NCBI RefSeq assembly: GCF_001647285.1
Contig: NZ_LRML01000011.1
Span: 62,001-126,000 of the forward strand
Length of the DNA stretch: 64,000 nt
Direction: 5' to 3'
Source of the DNA: Rufibacter roseus
Lineage (GTDB): Bacteria > Bacteroidota > Bacteroidia > Cytophagales > Hymenobacteraceae
The position numbers and the translations under genes are program-made. The notes beneath the pieces are model-generated. The model searched no databases, had not been told where the DNA came from, and worked only from the letters and a program-made list of their open reading frames with translations. This document shows, in pieces, positions 8,719 through 16,772 of the stretch; the first letter of the stretch is position 1; each line of letters opens with the position of its first letter.

Positions 8719-9282
8719 TTAGCAAACAGCTCTTATTTGCCGATATAGCTCCACAGCTACAGCTTCAACAGATTGCCTGTCTACCTCTTGCACTAACGTT
8801 GCCATCTGGTAAAATCTTTCACGCTGAGCTAAAGTTTCGGCTAAATAACTATGCAGCTCTTCAGATGATTTATTGCGCAGCAGCGGACGAACCTGCAGAT
8901 CCAGCTCGGTAAGCCTAGCTGCTAATTCAGCTACTGATACCTTTAAGTAAACCGCCAGGCCACTCTCTATCATATAGGTCATATTATCATGAAAACAAGG
9001 CGCCCCACCGCCGGTGGCCAAAACTACACCACCATTTGTTTTAGCCACACTCCGTAAGGCCCGGGCTTCGGCCTCTCTAAAATACGTTTGACCTTTCTGT
9101 TTAAAGATTTGGGCAACACTGCTTCCCTCCTGCTCCTCCAGCAGTGTGTCAAGGTCCAGAAACGAATAATTTAACCGCTCCGCCAGCACCTTACCCACAC
9201 TAGACTTGCCACAGCCTGGCATACCTACCAAGAAAATAGTGCCCATCGCGCTCTTTGGTTGGACTGTTGATGAGGAAGACAT
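8719..9282 (-). CDS. aroK: Shikimate kinase
   Basis: This enzyme phosphorylates shikimate with ATP in the chorismate pathway. Visible features are the Walker A loop GMPGCGKSS, the LDLDTLLEE shikimate/Mg region, TGGGAPC, and the lid-region RPLL with RERFY near the end. The 187-residue length is normal. The frame continues upstream to 9354, but those codons run into P40 copy 4; ATG 9282 (MSSSSTVQPKS) is preferred and MGTIFLVG is a possible later start. A short inverted repeat AATTTCTG/CAGAAATT overlaps the stop. It follows the BT_3928-family gene, a position where many Bacteroidota carry tpiA. Confidence 0.93.
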   Translation of the reverse strand: MSSSSTVQPKSAMGTIFLVGMPGCGKSSVGKVLAERLNYSFLDLDTLLEEQEGSSVAQIFKQKGQTYFREAEARALRSVAKTNGGVVLATGGGAPCFHDNMTYMIESGLAVYLKVSVAELAARLTELDLQVRPLLRNKSSEELHSYLAETLAQRERFYQMATLVQEVDRQSVEAVAVELYRQIRAVC

Positions 9283-9330
9283 ATTGAAATGCAAAGGTGT
9301 AATTAATGAAAAAAATAGATGGCGTGACCT

Positions 9331-9370
9331 CTGTTTCAGCGCTGTTTTCTTCAAAACTGGCTAAAAACAG
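9331..9370. repeat. P40 palindromic repeat, copy 4
   Basis: This 40-nt copy has arms CTGTTTCAGCGCTGTTTTC and CAAAACTGGCTAAAAACAG. It lies 23 bp after the stop of the BT_3928 gene and 48 bp upstream of aroK. Confidence 0.9.
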
Positions 9371-9393
9371 AAGGCACGCCACGTACCAATAGG

Positions 9394-10509
9394 TTATTTC
9401 AGCTTATTCTGCACTTCTTCTACCGTGGGCAAATCATTGTAATGCCATTTGCCTACTACCACGCCATTCTGCAGTAACAGCACCCCTGGGTTAGAGCGTA
9501 TCATTGTTTTAAGCACAGTGGCATCAGCGAAGAAGTAGGGAGCGGCTAGGTTCACTTCATGCCGGAACACGTCAAACTCCTGGCTGCTACTAGAGGTGAG
9601 AACTACTGGTACTACTTTGGGGCTCTGGCTCTTCTCTAAGCCTGCCAGCAAATTATTTATTTCTGGATAGATCTCAGGCTCTGTTTTGCTGACGTTGTGT
9701 ACCACTATCAGCAGCCGGTTTCCCAGAAACATTTCCTGCGTAAAGTCCCCCATGTCATTCCAGACGTTGAAGTCAGATATTTTTGGACCGTCTTCAGGAT
9801 TTTGAGCCACCATTTCTTTGAACTTGTAGCTCTTGTCTGTGGGGAATTGATCAAAGGTGTATTCCTTCCCGTCTTTCTCCATAATGTACTGGTACCGCAT
9901 TGGCGCCGAGGCTTTCATGAGCTTTGGAATATTGTTCCCGACTTTGTAGACCCTGAAATCAAAATACGGCAGGTGCTGATAAGCATACACTCCAATGGCC
10001 ACTGACAGAAGAACGGCCAGAGCTACCACCACACCACCTGTTTTGGAGCTGATTTTCCGAAACGGGGCCAAAAACCGCTGAGTAAACAACAGAACCAGAA
10101 TGAGCACCAGCAGCACCACATCTTTGCTGAATGACTGCCAGGGCGTCAGTTTTATAAAATCTCCGAAGCAGCCACAGTCGGTTACTTTGTTGTAATACGC
10201 TGAGTAAAAGGTCAGGAACGTAAAGAACAGCGTCAGGAAAAAGAGCAGCCACAGTACCAGCCTCACCCGCCAACGCACCAGCAGCGCCACCCCCAGCACC
10301 ACTTCCAAAGAACTTAAGAAAATGGAGAGGTACAGCGCGTAAGGCTTAAACGCCTGAAAAACCAAAGAGAAATCAGCGGAGAACACCTCAAAATACTCCT
10401 CAAGCTTTATGGCAGTACCAACAGGGTCATTGAGCTTGATCAGGCCTGAAAAAATGAACAGACCGCCCACTACCAGCCAGGCAATTCGGTTAAGCACCAG
10501 TTTAAACAT
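9394..10509 (-). CDS. BT_3928-family DoxX/MauE-like membrane protein with thioredoxin-like tail
   Basis: The 371-residue protein starts with a DoxX/MauE-type four-helix membrane domain (about residues 8-150), including the characteristic TDCGCFGDF motif. A further TM helix near 160-178 is followed by a periplasmic region ending in a thioredoxin-fold-like part (LLIVVHNVSK ... NPGVLLLQNGVVVGKW). This matches the BT_3928 family of Bacteroidota, thought to act in envelope redox or cofactor chemistry, though its role is not proven. It overlaps the upstream DUF1599 gene by 8 bp, so the two are translationally coupled. A P40-like segment (10038-10076) lies inside the gene, coding for part of RFLAPFRKISSKTGG between membrane segments. 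Confidence 0.88.
   Translation of the reverse strand: MFKLVLNRIAWLVVGGLFIFSGLIKLNDPVGTAIKLEEYFEVFSADFSLVFQAFKPYALYLSIFLSSLEVVLGVALLVRWRVRLVLWLLFFLTLFFTFLTFYSAYYNKVTDCGCFGDFIKLTPWQSFSKDVVLLVLILVLLFTQRFLAPFRKISSKTGGVVVALAVLLSVAIGVYAYQHLPYFDFRVYKVGNNIPKLMKASAPMRYQYIMEKDGKEYTFDQFPTDKSYKFKEMVAQNPEDGPKISDFNVWNDMGDFTQEMFLGNRLLIVVHNVSKTEPEIYPEINNLLAGLEKSQSPKVVPVVLTSSSSQEFDVFRHEVNLAAPYFFADATVLKTMIRSNPGVLLLQNGVVVGKWHYNDLPTVEEVQNKLK
10038..10076. repeat. P40-like repeat inside a coding sequence, copy 5
   Basis: Arms CTGTTTTGGAGCTGATTTTC and GAAACGGGGCCAAAAACC match the P40 layout but lie in frame within the BT_3928-family gene, in a basic linker after the membrane domain. Confidence 0.6.
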
Positions 10510-11059
10510 GGTTGGGATAGTTTAGCTTGATCAGGCAGAAAACGGCATAGTTGAGCATGTCTCGGTAATTCGCCTCCACCCCCTCAGACACCAATGTTTT
10601 GCCCTCATTGTTTTCAATCTGCTTCGTGCGGTAAATCTTCATCAAAATAAGGTCGGTCATGGACTCAACGCGCATGCTGCGCCAGGCTTCGCCGTAGTCA
10701 TGGTTCTTGTCTTCCTGTAAAGCCTGAGTCTTCCGTATCTCCTCCTGGTACAGCTCCCTCACCCGCTCTACTGACAGCGCCTGCTCCTCTTCACCTTGGG
10801 CAATGAGCTGCTCCTGCATAAGGGCAATGACGCAATAATTCACAATGGCCACAAACTCAGAGGTAATGTCATCCTGTATTTTTTGGGTGCCTTTCTCCTG
10901 AATAGACCTGATGCGCTGGGCTTTGATAAAAATCTGGTCAGTGATAGAGGGCAGCCTTAAGATGCGCCAGGCCGTACCATAGTCCTGTGTTTTTTGCAAA
11001 AAAAGCTTCTGGCAAGCCTCTATTACGCGGGTGTATTCTTGTGCGGTTTGGTGAATCAA
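10502..11059 (-). CDS. DUF1599 protein with internal duplication
   Basis: The 185-residue protein consists of two tandem DUF1599 repeats. Repeat 1 has KTQDYGTAWRILRLPSITD and repeat 2 KNHDYGEAWRSMRVESMTD, each followed by a helix with basic residues (KAQRIRSI, KIYRTKQI). The helical layout suggests a MazG-like all-alpha fold, but this is inference and no function is established. The only usable start is TTG at 11059: upstream in frame there is no ATG before a stop at 11093-11095, and the first residues (HQTAQEYTRVIEAC) fit the family N-terminus. It overlaps the downstream BT_3928 gene by 8 bp and is divergent from folP, a conserved Bacteroidota arrangement. Confidence 0.88.
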   Translation of the reverse strand: MIHQTAQEYTRVIEACQKLFLQKTQDYGTAWRILRLPSITDQIFIKAQRIRSIQEKGTQKIQDDITSEFVAIVNYCVIALMQEQLIAQGEEEQALSVERVRELYQEEIRKTQALQEDKNHDYGEAWRSMRVESMTDLILMKIYRTKQIENNEGKTLVSEGVEANYRDMLNYAVFCLIKLNYPNHV

Positions 11060-11123
11060 GTTTTTAGTTTTACTTTTATAGAAATTGTGAGATTAGCCTA
11101 ATTGAACGCGAAAGATACACTTT

Positions 11124-11966
11124 TTGCAAAAAATCACCCTTAACTGCCGCGGCAGATTAGTCCTGTTGGAGCAGCCTAAGGTAATGGGCATCTTAAATCT
11201 CACCCCAGATTCGTTCTACCCGGGCAGCCGGTTACAGAGCGTAGACCAAGCTCTGAAACAAGCTGAAAAAATGCTCTCAGAGGGAGCTACTTTTCTGGAT
11301 ATTGGCGGCTATTCTACCCGCCCGGGTGCAGAGGAAATTACCGAACAGGAAGAGCTGAATCGCGTATTACCGGTTATACAGGCATTGGCAAGGGAATTTC
11401 CTGAGGCGCTGCTTTCCATAGATACCTTCAGGGCCCGCGTGGCAGAGGCTACCGTTCAAAGCGGAGCCCATCTGGTGAACGACGTATCTGGTGGCACACT
11501 GGATGAGGCTATGTTTGAAACCGTAGGCAAGCTGGGTGTGCCGTACGTACTCATGCACATGCGTGGAACCCCGCAAACCATGGCTAGCCAGAACGAGTAC
11601 CCCAATGGTGTGATAGACGAGCTTATTGGCTTTTTTGGGGAGCGGGTGGCGCAACTGAGAAAATCCGGGGTAAAAGACATTGTACTGGACCCAGGCTTTG
11701 GCTTCGCAAAAAATGTGGCGCAGAATTATGAACTGTTACGCCACTTAACCGAGCTGCAAGTGCTTGAGCTACCGCTACTAATAGGGCTTTCCAGAAAATC
11801 AATGACCTATAAACCCTTGCAGGTTGGTCCCGAAGAAGCTTTAACCGGTACAATTGCCGCAAATACCTTGGCGTTATGGCATGGAGCCGACATTTTACGC
11901 GTACATGACGTAAAGGAGGCGGTACATACCATTGAGATTATAAAAAGAGTAAGACAGCGTGATTAA
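11124..11966 (+). CDS. folP: Dihydropteroate synthase
   Basis: This enzyme condenses 6-hydroxymethyl-dihydropterin pyrophosphate with p-aminobenzoate in folate synthesis. Diagnostic motifs are VMGILNLTPDSF, DIGGYSTRPGA, LSIDTFRA, LVNDVSGG, YVLMHMRGTP, LDPGFGFAK and LIGLSRKS. The start is TTG 11124: a stop lies in frame at 11103-11105, and the first ATG (11184) falls inside the conserved pterin-binding motif, so it cannot be the start. The length of 280 residues is normal. It overlaps cdaA by 8 bp, indicating coupled translation of the two genes. Confidence 0.95.
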   Translation: MQKITLNCRGRLVLLEQPKVMGILNLTPDSFYPGSRLQSVDQALKQAEKMLSEGATFLDIGGYSTRPGAEEITEQEELNRVLPVIQALAREFPEALLSIDTFRARVAEATVQSGAHLVNDVSGGTLDEAMFETVGKLGVPYVLMHMRGTPQTMASQNEYPNGVIDELIGFFGERVAQLRKSGVKDIVLDPGFGFAKNVAQNYELLRHLTELQVLELPLLIGLSRKSMTYKPLQVGPEEALTGTIAANTLALWHGADILRVHDVKEAVHTIEIIKRVRQRD

Positions 11967-12789
11967 CTTATTTTCCATCGGGTTCTTAGACATAGCCTGG
12001 CTAGACATTGTGGATGTTTTGCTGGTGACGGTACTATTGTACCAGCTCTACAAGCTCCTGACGGGAAGTGTTGCGCTGAAAATTTTCCTGGGGCTGCTTT
12101 CAGTGTACTTATTATACCTGATTGTACGGGCCGCCGGCATGGAACTGCTCACTATTATTCTGGGGCAGTTTATGGGCGTGGGTGTATTGGCTGCTATCAT
12201 TGTCTTTCAGCCCGAAATACGCCGATTCCTGCTCATGATCGGGAAAACAACCGCCTTTAACAACGACCGCCTTTTCAGGGGTTTTCCGTGGCGCCGCACC
12301 GATACTCAAGACCGCTTGTCCATCACGCCCTTTATTGAAGCCGCAAAGTCACTGGCTGGCAAAAACACAGGCGCCTTGATAGTGTTTGCCAAAAGCTCCG
12401 AGCTCCGCTACTTTGCCGAGTCTGGCGATGCCATTGACGCCATTGTAAGCAAGCGCCTTCTCATCTCCATCTTCAATAAAAATAGCCCCTTGCACGACGG
12501 TGCCGTTATCATACAAGGCAACCGCATTAAAGCCGCCCGCTGTATTTTGCCTGTAACAGAGAGCAATGATGTGCCCGCTTCTATGGGCCTTCGTCACCGC
12601 GCTGCCATTGGCCTTACGGAGGTCACCGACAGCGTAGTACTGGTTGTATCAGAAGAAACCGGCCAGATTGCCATTGTACGCAACGGCGAAGTCTACCGCA
12701 ACCTCTCCGCCGCTGACCTCCGCTCTAAACTCAACCACTTCCTTTTCGACATAGAGCCGAAGGTGGTAGAGAAAGTAGCTGCGGCGTAG
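11959..12789 (+). CDS. cdaA: Diadenylate cyclase CdaA
   Basis: This membrane enzyme makes the second messenger cyclic di-AMP from two ATP. Three TM helices occupy about residues 8-80, followed by the DAC catalytic domain with the DGA motif (SPLHDGAVII) and the RHR motif (MGLRHRAAIG). The length of 276 residues is standard. Translation starts at GTG 11959, inside the end of folP. The folP-cdaA pair is conserved in Bacteroidota; its functional reason is not known. Confidence 0.95.
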   Translation: MINLFSIGFLDIAWLDIVDVLLVTVLLYQLYKLLTGSVALKIFLGLLSVYLLYLIVRAAGMELLTIILGQFMGVGVLAAIIVFQPEIRRFLLMIGKTTAFNNDRLFRGFPWRRTDTQDRLSITPFIEAAKSLAGKNTGALIVFAKSSELRYFAESGDAIDAIVSKRLLISIFNKNSPLHDGAVIIQGNRIKAARCILPVTESNDVPASMGLRHRAAIGLTEVTDSVVLVVSEETGQIAIVRNGEVYRNLSAADLRSKLNHFLFDIEPKVVEKVAAA

Positions 12790-12806
12790 CTGCAATGATC
12801 ATTTAG

Positions 12807-12855
12807 CAGTAAACAGTGGTCTGTTAAAAGTTATTGGTTATTAACTATAAACATT
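12807..12855. repeat. Heptamer array H1 (7-nt period)
   Basis: Seven consecutive degenerate 7-mers: CAGTAAA, CAGTGGT, CTGTTAA, AAGTTAT, TGGTTAT, TAACTAT, AAACATT. The array starts 17 bp after the cdaA stop and resembles array H5 (CAGTTAT units). Confidence 0.6.
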
Positions 12856-12870
12856 AAGTGCTCGGCCTTT

Positions 12871-12950
12871 CTTTGGCGCAAGCGTCCGCTTGTGTCCGTA
12901 TGCATTCCTAATCTGGTAACGTTGGACACAAGCGGACGCTTGCGCCAGAG
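12871..12950. repeat. Long inverted repeat (27-bp arms)
   Basis: Arms 12871-12897 and 12924-12950 pair over 27 bp with one mismatch; the core is GGCGCAAGCGTCCGCTTG and the loop is 26 nt. It lies between the convergent cdaA and PVC-type dehydrogenase genes. There is no U-tract, so it is more like a dispersed palindromic repeat than a classic terminator. Confidence 0.85.
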
Positions 12951-12954
12951 AAAT

Positions 12955-12992
12955 CTGTTTTTTAGGTTATTTCTCGGCAATTCCTAGAACAG
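12955..12992. repeat. P40 palindromic repeat, copy 6, overlapping a stop codon
   Basis: Arms CTGTTTTTTAGG and CCTAGAACAG have the P40 layout with a diverged centre. The right part covers the last codons and the TAG stop (12984-12986) of the minus-strand dehydrogenase gene. Confidence 0.6.
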
Positions 12993-15278
12993 AGCCTCCA
13001 GTTCCTTCACTGTAAAAGCCTTTTGCCGGTTCTTTAGTTGTTGCTTTACTTTCTTCACTTCCTCAGCCTGCACGGCACTTGCTTTGTTTTGCCAGGACTT
13101 TCGGATAAAGCTCAGCAGCTGCGCCACCTCTTCTTCAGACAAAGCCTTGTTATACCCAATGCCAGGCATGTCACCGTTTATTTCCGGAGCTTGGTATAAA
13201 CGTCCCTTCACCTGTATGGGGCCGGTCAAACCATACAATACAATGGCAATTAATCGGTTCTTCTCCCCTGTTACCCATTCAGATTGATTAAGTGGAGGGG
13301 CCAGTGATTTCACACCACTGCCGTCGGCACCGTGGCAAGTTTGGCAGGAGGTGGCATATATTGCTGCTCCTTTAGAGAACTGTTGCAATATTTCTTTTTT
13401 GTTTCTGCTTGCCTGCGCCTGCCTTTTTTCAGAGACTATCCTCTGAAGCTGCCGGTGAATGGCCAGTGAAGTATCTGGAGTATGTGACAGCACCTTTTGC
13501 TGGAATGCTTCTTCACGCCCTGACAAGCTACTGATCACAGCATCTGCCACATATTTATTAGTGGCATGCTTACTTACCATAAGCCCTAATAATTCATGGG
13601 CGGCCGCTTGATCAAAAGACTGTAGGTGATGCGCTAGAAAAGCCACGTAAGGCACGGCCAAACTATCATTGCTTTGGGCTATCTCTTTGAGCTTTGGCAA
13701 AAACCGGTTGTAATTATTTTTACTTAAAATAGAAGGCAATACACTTAAGGCATGAACTCTTACAGGCACAATTTGATGCTGCATTAGTCTTTCCACATCT
13801 TGCGCTTCTAGCGCTCCTAGCCCCTCCAAAGTCCAGAGGGCATGAGTCACTAGGAACGGATTTCTGGACTCTTTTGTCGCTTGTCGTAGGACTGGTATTG
13901 CTTCTTCTGCACGGCTGTCTATGAGCCGTTGCTGCGCATTGTCCCGCACCCATCCGTTTCTATGACCAAGTAACTTTACCAGCTTTTCAGGTTCTGCGGG
14001 CAAGGTTACCTTCTTAGGCTCTGCGTTTTTAGGCACAACTTTATAAATACGTCCTGAAAGCAACGGCTGTGTGAGTTGGCGGCGGGCAATCTCCTTCTTT
14101 AAGTAAGGAGTCAGATAGGTTTTGTGCTGTATGATTCCGCGGTACATGTCTACCACCACCAAACTGCCATCGGGGGCATTGTACAAGCTTACTGGCCTGA
14201 AACGTTCATCTACGCTTGCCATAAATTCTTTGTCTTGGTAAGCCTGATTTCCACTGGTCACGTAGCCATTCTTGTGCAGAATATTACGTTTGATGAGGTT
14301 TGCCGCTGGTTCCGCCACAAATATATTATCCGCAAATTCCTTCCCAAACAAGCTTCCGCGATATACCAAGGGTGAACTAGCCGCAGTAAAATTCACTAAC
14401 CGAAGACTGTCATCTAGAACGCCTTCTAGGTAGCCTCTGTTTACTCCCGTGGTTGGCCTGACGGGGTACACCCTATTATCGGCTACAATTTCCTCGTTGA
14501 ATCCAGCCACCAATTTTTGATTCTGATTGAATGCTCCAAAGCCCGGCAGAAAGTAATCTCCCAGCACATTCGTGGAGTTGTTGTTGTAGTATAGTCTACC
14601 CTCGTTGTCTTGCGAGATCCCCCACTGCCCCCTGTAGTGCGTCTGTTCTTTCAGCCACTTCTGCCCCACTTTCCGGTAACGTTTGTTAGTCTTGGCGCTG
14701 TAAATCCAATTATCCAATGCCCGCAGAAGACCATTAGGTTGATGCTCCACATTACCGCCTACGGCATAGGCAGAGTCTACCAACGTTTTTTTGCCGGGCT
14801 TGTCTTGATCTATTTCATAAAACCAAAGGCTCGGAGGCTCGGCAACTAAAATACCTCCGTCAATCAGGCAGATAGCCCTAGGCATTTGCAGGGAGTCAAG
14901 AAACACTTTGCGGGTATCAGCTACTCCATCAGCGTTCAGGTCTTCCAGAATAACGATTTTCCCGGAAGGCAAATCTTCCCCGGCCCCGGTAGTGTCTGGC
15001 ATATAGCCGGTCATTTCCACCACCCACATGCGGCCCTTGTGATCAAAGGACAAAGCAACGGGCGCACTTACCAAAGGCTCACTAGCCACCAATTTCACCT
15101 CAAAGCCATCGGCGACCTGCATGAGGCCAATAGATTCTTCCGGAGAAACTACGGGTGAAGACTCCAGACTGAAATCAGCAGGCGAAACTTGTTGCTCTTC
15201 TGGAGAGATGTTACTTTGGCACGTTAAAAAAGAACCTGTTATGAACAGCAACAGGAATACAACACTCGTTTTTCTCAT
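12984..15278 (-). CDS. PVC-type dehydrogenase with HEAT-like repeats and C-terminal cytochrome c
   Basis: The protein (764 residues) is a predicted lipoprotein (lipobox SFLTC, Cys20). An N-terminal beta-propeller of the membrane-bound dehydrogenase type spans about residues 45-430 (FEVKLVASEPLVSAPVALSF, GRMWVVEM, LEDLNADGVADT). A helical HEAT-like region follows to about 620, then a cytochrome c domain with CQTCH at Cys645/Cys648/His649. Such PVC-type proteins are thought to oxidise sugars or alcohols in the periplasm and pass electrons to the haem. ATG 15278 (MRKTSVVFLL) is preferred to the TTG at 15290. It is the last gene of an operon with an oxidoreductase and a DUF1080 hydrolase/lyase. 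The stop codon falls in P40 copy 6. Confidence 0.85.
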   Translation of the reverse strand: MRKTSVVFLLLFITGSFLTCQSNISPEEQQVSPADFSLESSPVVSPEESIGLMQVADGFEVKLVASEPLVSAPVALSFDHKGRMWVVEMTGYMPDTTGAGEDLPSGKIVILEDLNADGVADTRKVFLDSLQMPRAICLIDGGILVAEPPSLWFYEIDQDKPGKKTLVDSAYAVGGNVEHQPNGLLRALDNWIYSAKTNKRYRKVGQKWLKEQTHYRGQWGISQDNEGRLYYNNNSTNVLGDYFLPGFGAFNQNQKLVAGFNEEIVADNRVYPVRPTTGVNRGYLEGVLDDSLRLVNFTAASSPLVYRGSLFGKEFADNIFVAEPAANLIKRNILHKNGYVTSGNQAYQDKEFMASVDERFRPVSLYNAPDGSLVVVDMYRGIIQHKTYLTPYLKKEIARRQLTQPLLSGRIYKVVPKNAEPKKVTLPAEPEKLVKLLGHRNGWVRDNAQQRLIDSRAEEAIPVLRQATKESRNPFLVTHALWTLEGLGALEAQDVERLMQHQIVPVRVHALSVLPSILSKNNYNRFLPKLKEIAQSNDSLAVPYVAFLAHHLQSFDQAAAHELLGLMVSKHATNKYVADAVISSLSGREEAFQQKVLSHTPDTSLAIHRQLQRIVSEKRQAQASRNKKEILQQFSKGAAIYATSCQTCHGADGSGVKSLAPPLNQSEWVTGEKNRLIAIVLYGLTGPIQVKGRLYQAPEINGDMPGIGYNKALSEEEVAQLLSFIRKSWQNKASAVQAEEVKKVKQQLKNRQKAFTVKELEALF

Positions 15279-15303
15279 TCTAGAACTCAACTCAGAGGCT
15301 CTC

Positions 15304-15343
15304 CTGTTTTTGCCCTCTTTTCTGCATTTCAGGCGAAAAACGC
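15304..15343. repeat. P40 palindromic repeat, copy 7
   Basis: Arms CTGTTTTTGCCCTCTTTTC and CATTTCAGGCGAAAAACGC. It lies 22 bp after the stop of the oxidoreductase gene (minus strand), within the intergenic gap of the operon. Confidence 0.75.
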
Positions 15344-15365
15344 TTTAACCCTTTTAAAAAGGGCT

Positions 15366-16709
15366 TTAGCTAATAACCACCTCTTGCTTAGCGGCGTCAA
15401 ACGTGACCCGTTTTCCAGTTTGCATGGCTACGCGGGTCATAATGTTAGCCACAGAGTGATTATAGCCGGCTTTCACCGATGCGTTTGGCGTTTTACGGCT
15501 CCGAACGCATTCCATCCAGTTGCGCATGTGCAATGAGGTCATTGGGTCTCCACCGGTATTCGCGCCAGTTGCCACTTTCATGTTAGCTGCCAAAGTGTAA
15601 TCAGCCAGCAAATTAGGCTGCAGCCCCATGTCATTGGCCATATTTCTGGTTAAGCCTCCTTCTGAGGTTATTTTGTTCGTGTCTAGGTTCAGCATGCCGC
15701 CGTTGGAGTAATACAGCTCTTTCACGCCTCCAGCGGAGTTACTGAAACGGGAAGAATACACCACCTGAAAGCCTTTTGTTGGATCATTCTCTGGCCCGTA
15801 CTCAAACACCGCCGTAAGGGTATCTGGGTTTTCACGACCGTCATGCCACATGTAAATACCGCCGTTGGCTACCACGCTTCTGGGGTGCTCCAGATCTGTA
15901 AACCAATGCACGGTATCAATCTGGTGCGACATCCATTGCCCGGGTATGCCCGAAGAATACGGCCAAAACAACCTATATTCCAAAAATTTACGGGGATCCC
16001 AAGCTACCTTAGGGCGATCCATCAGAAAACGATCCCAGTCCGTGTCTTCTTTCCTGATTTGGCTTACCAGGTCAGGTCTTCTCCAGCGGCCGGGCTGGTT
16101 CACGTTCCAGGTCATTTCCACCATTTTGATATCACCAAACTTGCCCGACTTAATGTATTCATTTGCGGCTATGTAGTTAGGCGCACTCCGGCGCTGAGAA
16201 CCTATCTGCACAATTTTACCGGTTTCATTCACGGCTTTAAGTAGGGCCCGGGCATCTTCCATGGTTTCTGCCATAGGCTTCTCCAGGTACACGTCTTTGC
16301 CATTCCGCACCGCCTCTACTCCCATCAGGGCATGCTGGAAATCAGCAGTACTGATAATCACGGCGTCTATGTTTTTGTTTCCGTACAGTTCATCATTGTT
16401 GCGGTACTTCTTTATCTTAGATCCCTGTTTTTCCCTTACAAAAGCTTCTCCCTCATCGCGGCGGCGGTTCCAGATGTCTGACACACCTACAAATTCAAAA
16501 TTCATTTCTTTGGCGTGGTTCATAAACGACGGATACAAGGAATGTTTGAACCTGTCAGAGAACCCAATGATTCCTACCTGCACCCGGTCATTGGCCCCTA
16601 GTATTCTGCCGTAGCTTTTGGCGCTCATTCCCATCAAAGACAAGCCCACCGTACCTAAAACTGCTTTTTTTATAAAATTGCGCCGATTGTTCAAATCTGT
16701 ATGTTCCAT
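15366..16709 (-). CDS. Gfo/Idh/MocA family oxidoreductase with Tat-like signal
   Basis: The 447-residue protein begins with a twin-arginine-like signal (NRRNFIKKAVLGTVGLSLMG), indicating export with bound cofactor. The NAD(P)-binding Rossmann domain follows (RVQVGIIGFSDR, DAVIISTADFQH, and the signature VYLEKPMAETMEDA), then the C-terminal substrate domain (PGQWMSHQIDTVHWF, GGIYMWHDGRENPDT). Secreted members oxidise or epimerise sugars; the substrate here is unknown. It sits between the DUF1080 protein (63 bp upstream) and the PVC-type dehydrogenase, which together resemble the 3-keto-glycoside systems of Bacteroidota and Planctomycetota. ATG 16709 is well supported by the signal. Confidence 0.88.
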   Translation of the reverse strand: MEHTDLNNRRNFIKKAVLGTVGLSLMGMSAKSYGRILGANDRVQVGIIGFSDRFKHSLYPSFMNHAKEMNFEFVGVSDIWNRRRDEGEAFVREKQGSKIKKYRNNDELYGNKNIDAVIISTADFQHALMGVEAVRNGKDVYLEKPMAETMEDARALLKAVNETGKIVQIGSQRRSAPNYIAANEYIKSGKFGDIKMVEMTWNVNQPGRWRRPDLVSQIRKEDTDWDRFLMDRPKVAWDPRKFLEYRLFWPYSSGIPGQWMSHQIDTVHWFTDLEHPRSVVANGGIYMWHDGRENPDTLTAVFEYGPENDPTKGFQVVYSSRFSNSAGGVKELYYSNGGMLNLDTNKITSEGGLTRNMANDMGLQPNLLADYTLAANMKVATGANTGGDPMTSLHMRNWMECVRSRKTPNASVKAGYNHSVANIMTRVAMQTGKRVTFDAAKQEVVIS

Positions 16710-16772
16710 GTGGTGTTTGTTGCGTTTGGTGTTAATAACTGTTGAGGGTAAAATGAAATCTGATTAGTTCTA

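Noticed and set aside
9283-9354. N-terminal extension of shikimate kinase to 9354
   Set aside because: The extra codons run through P40 copy 4 and do not resemble the family; ATG 9282 gives a normal-length enzyme.
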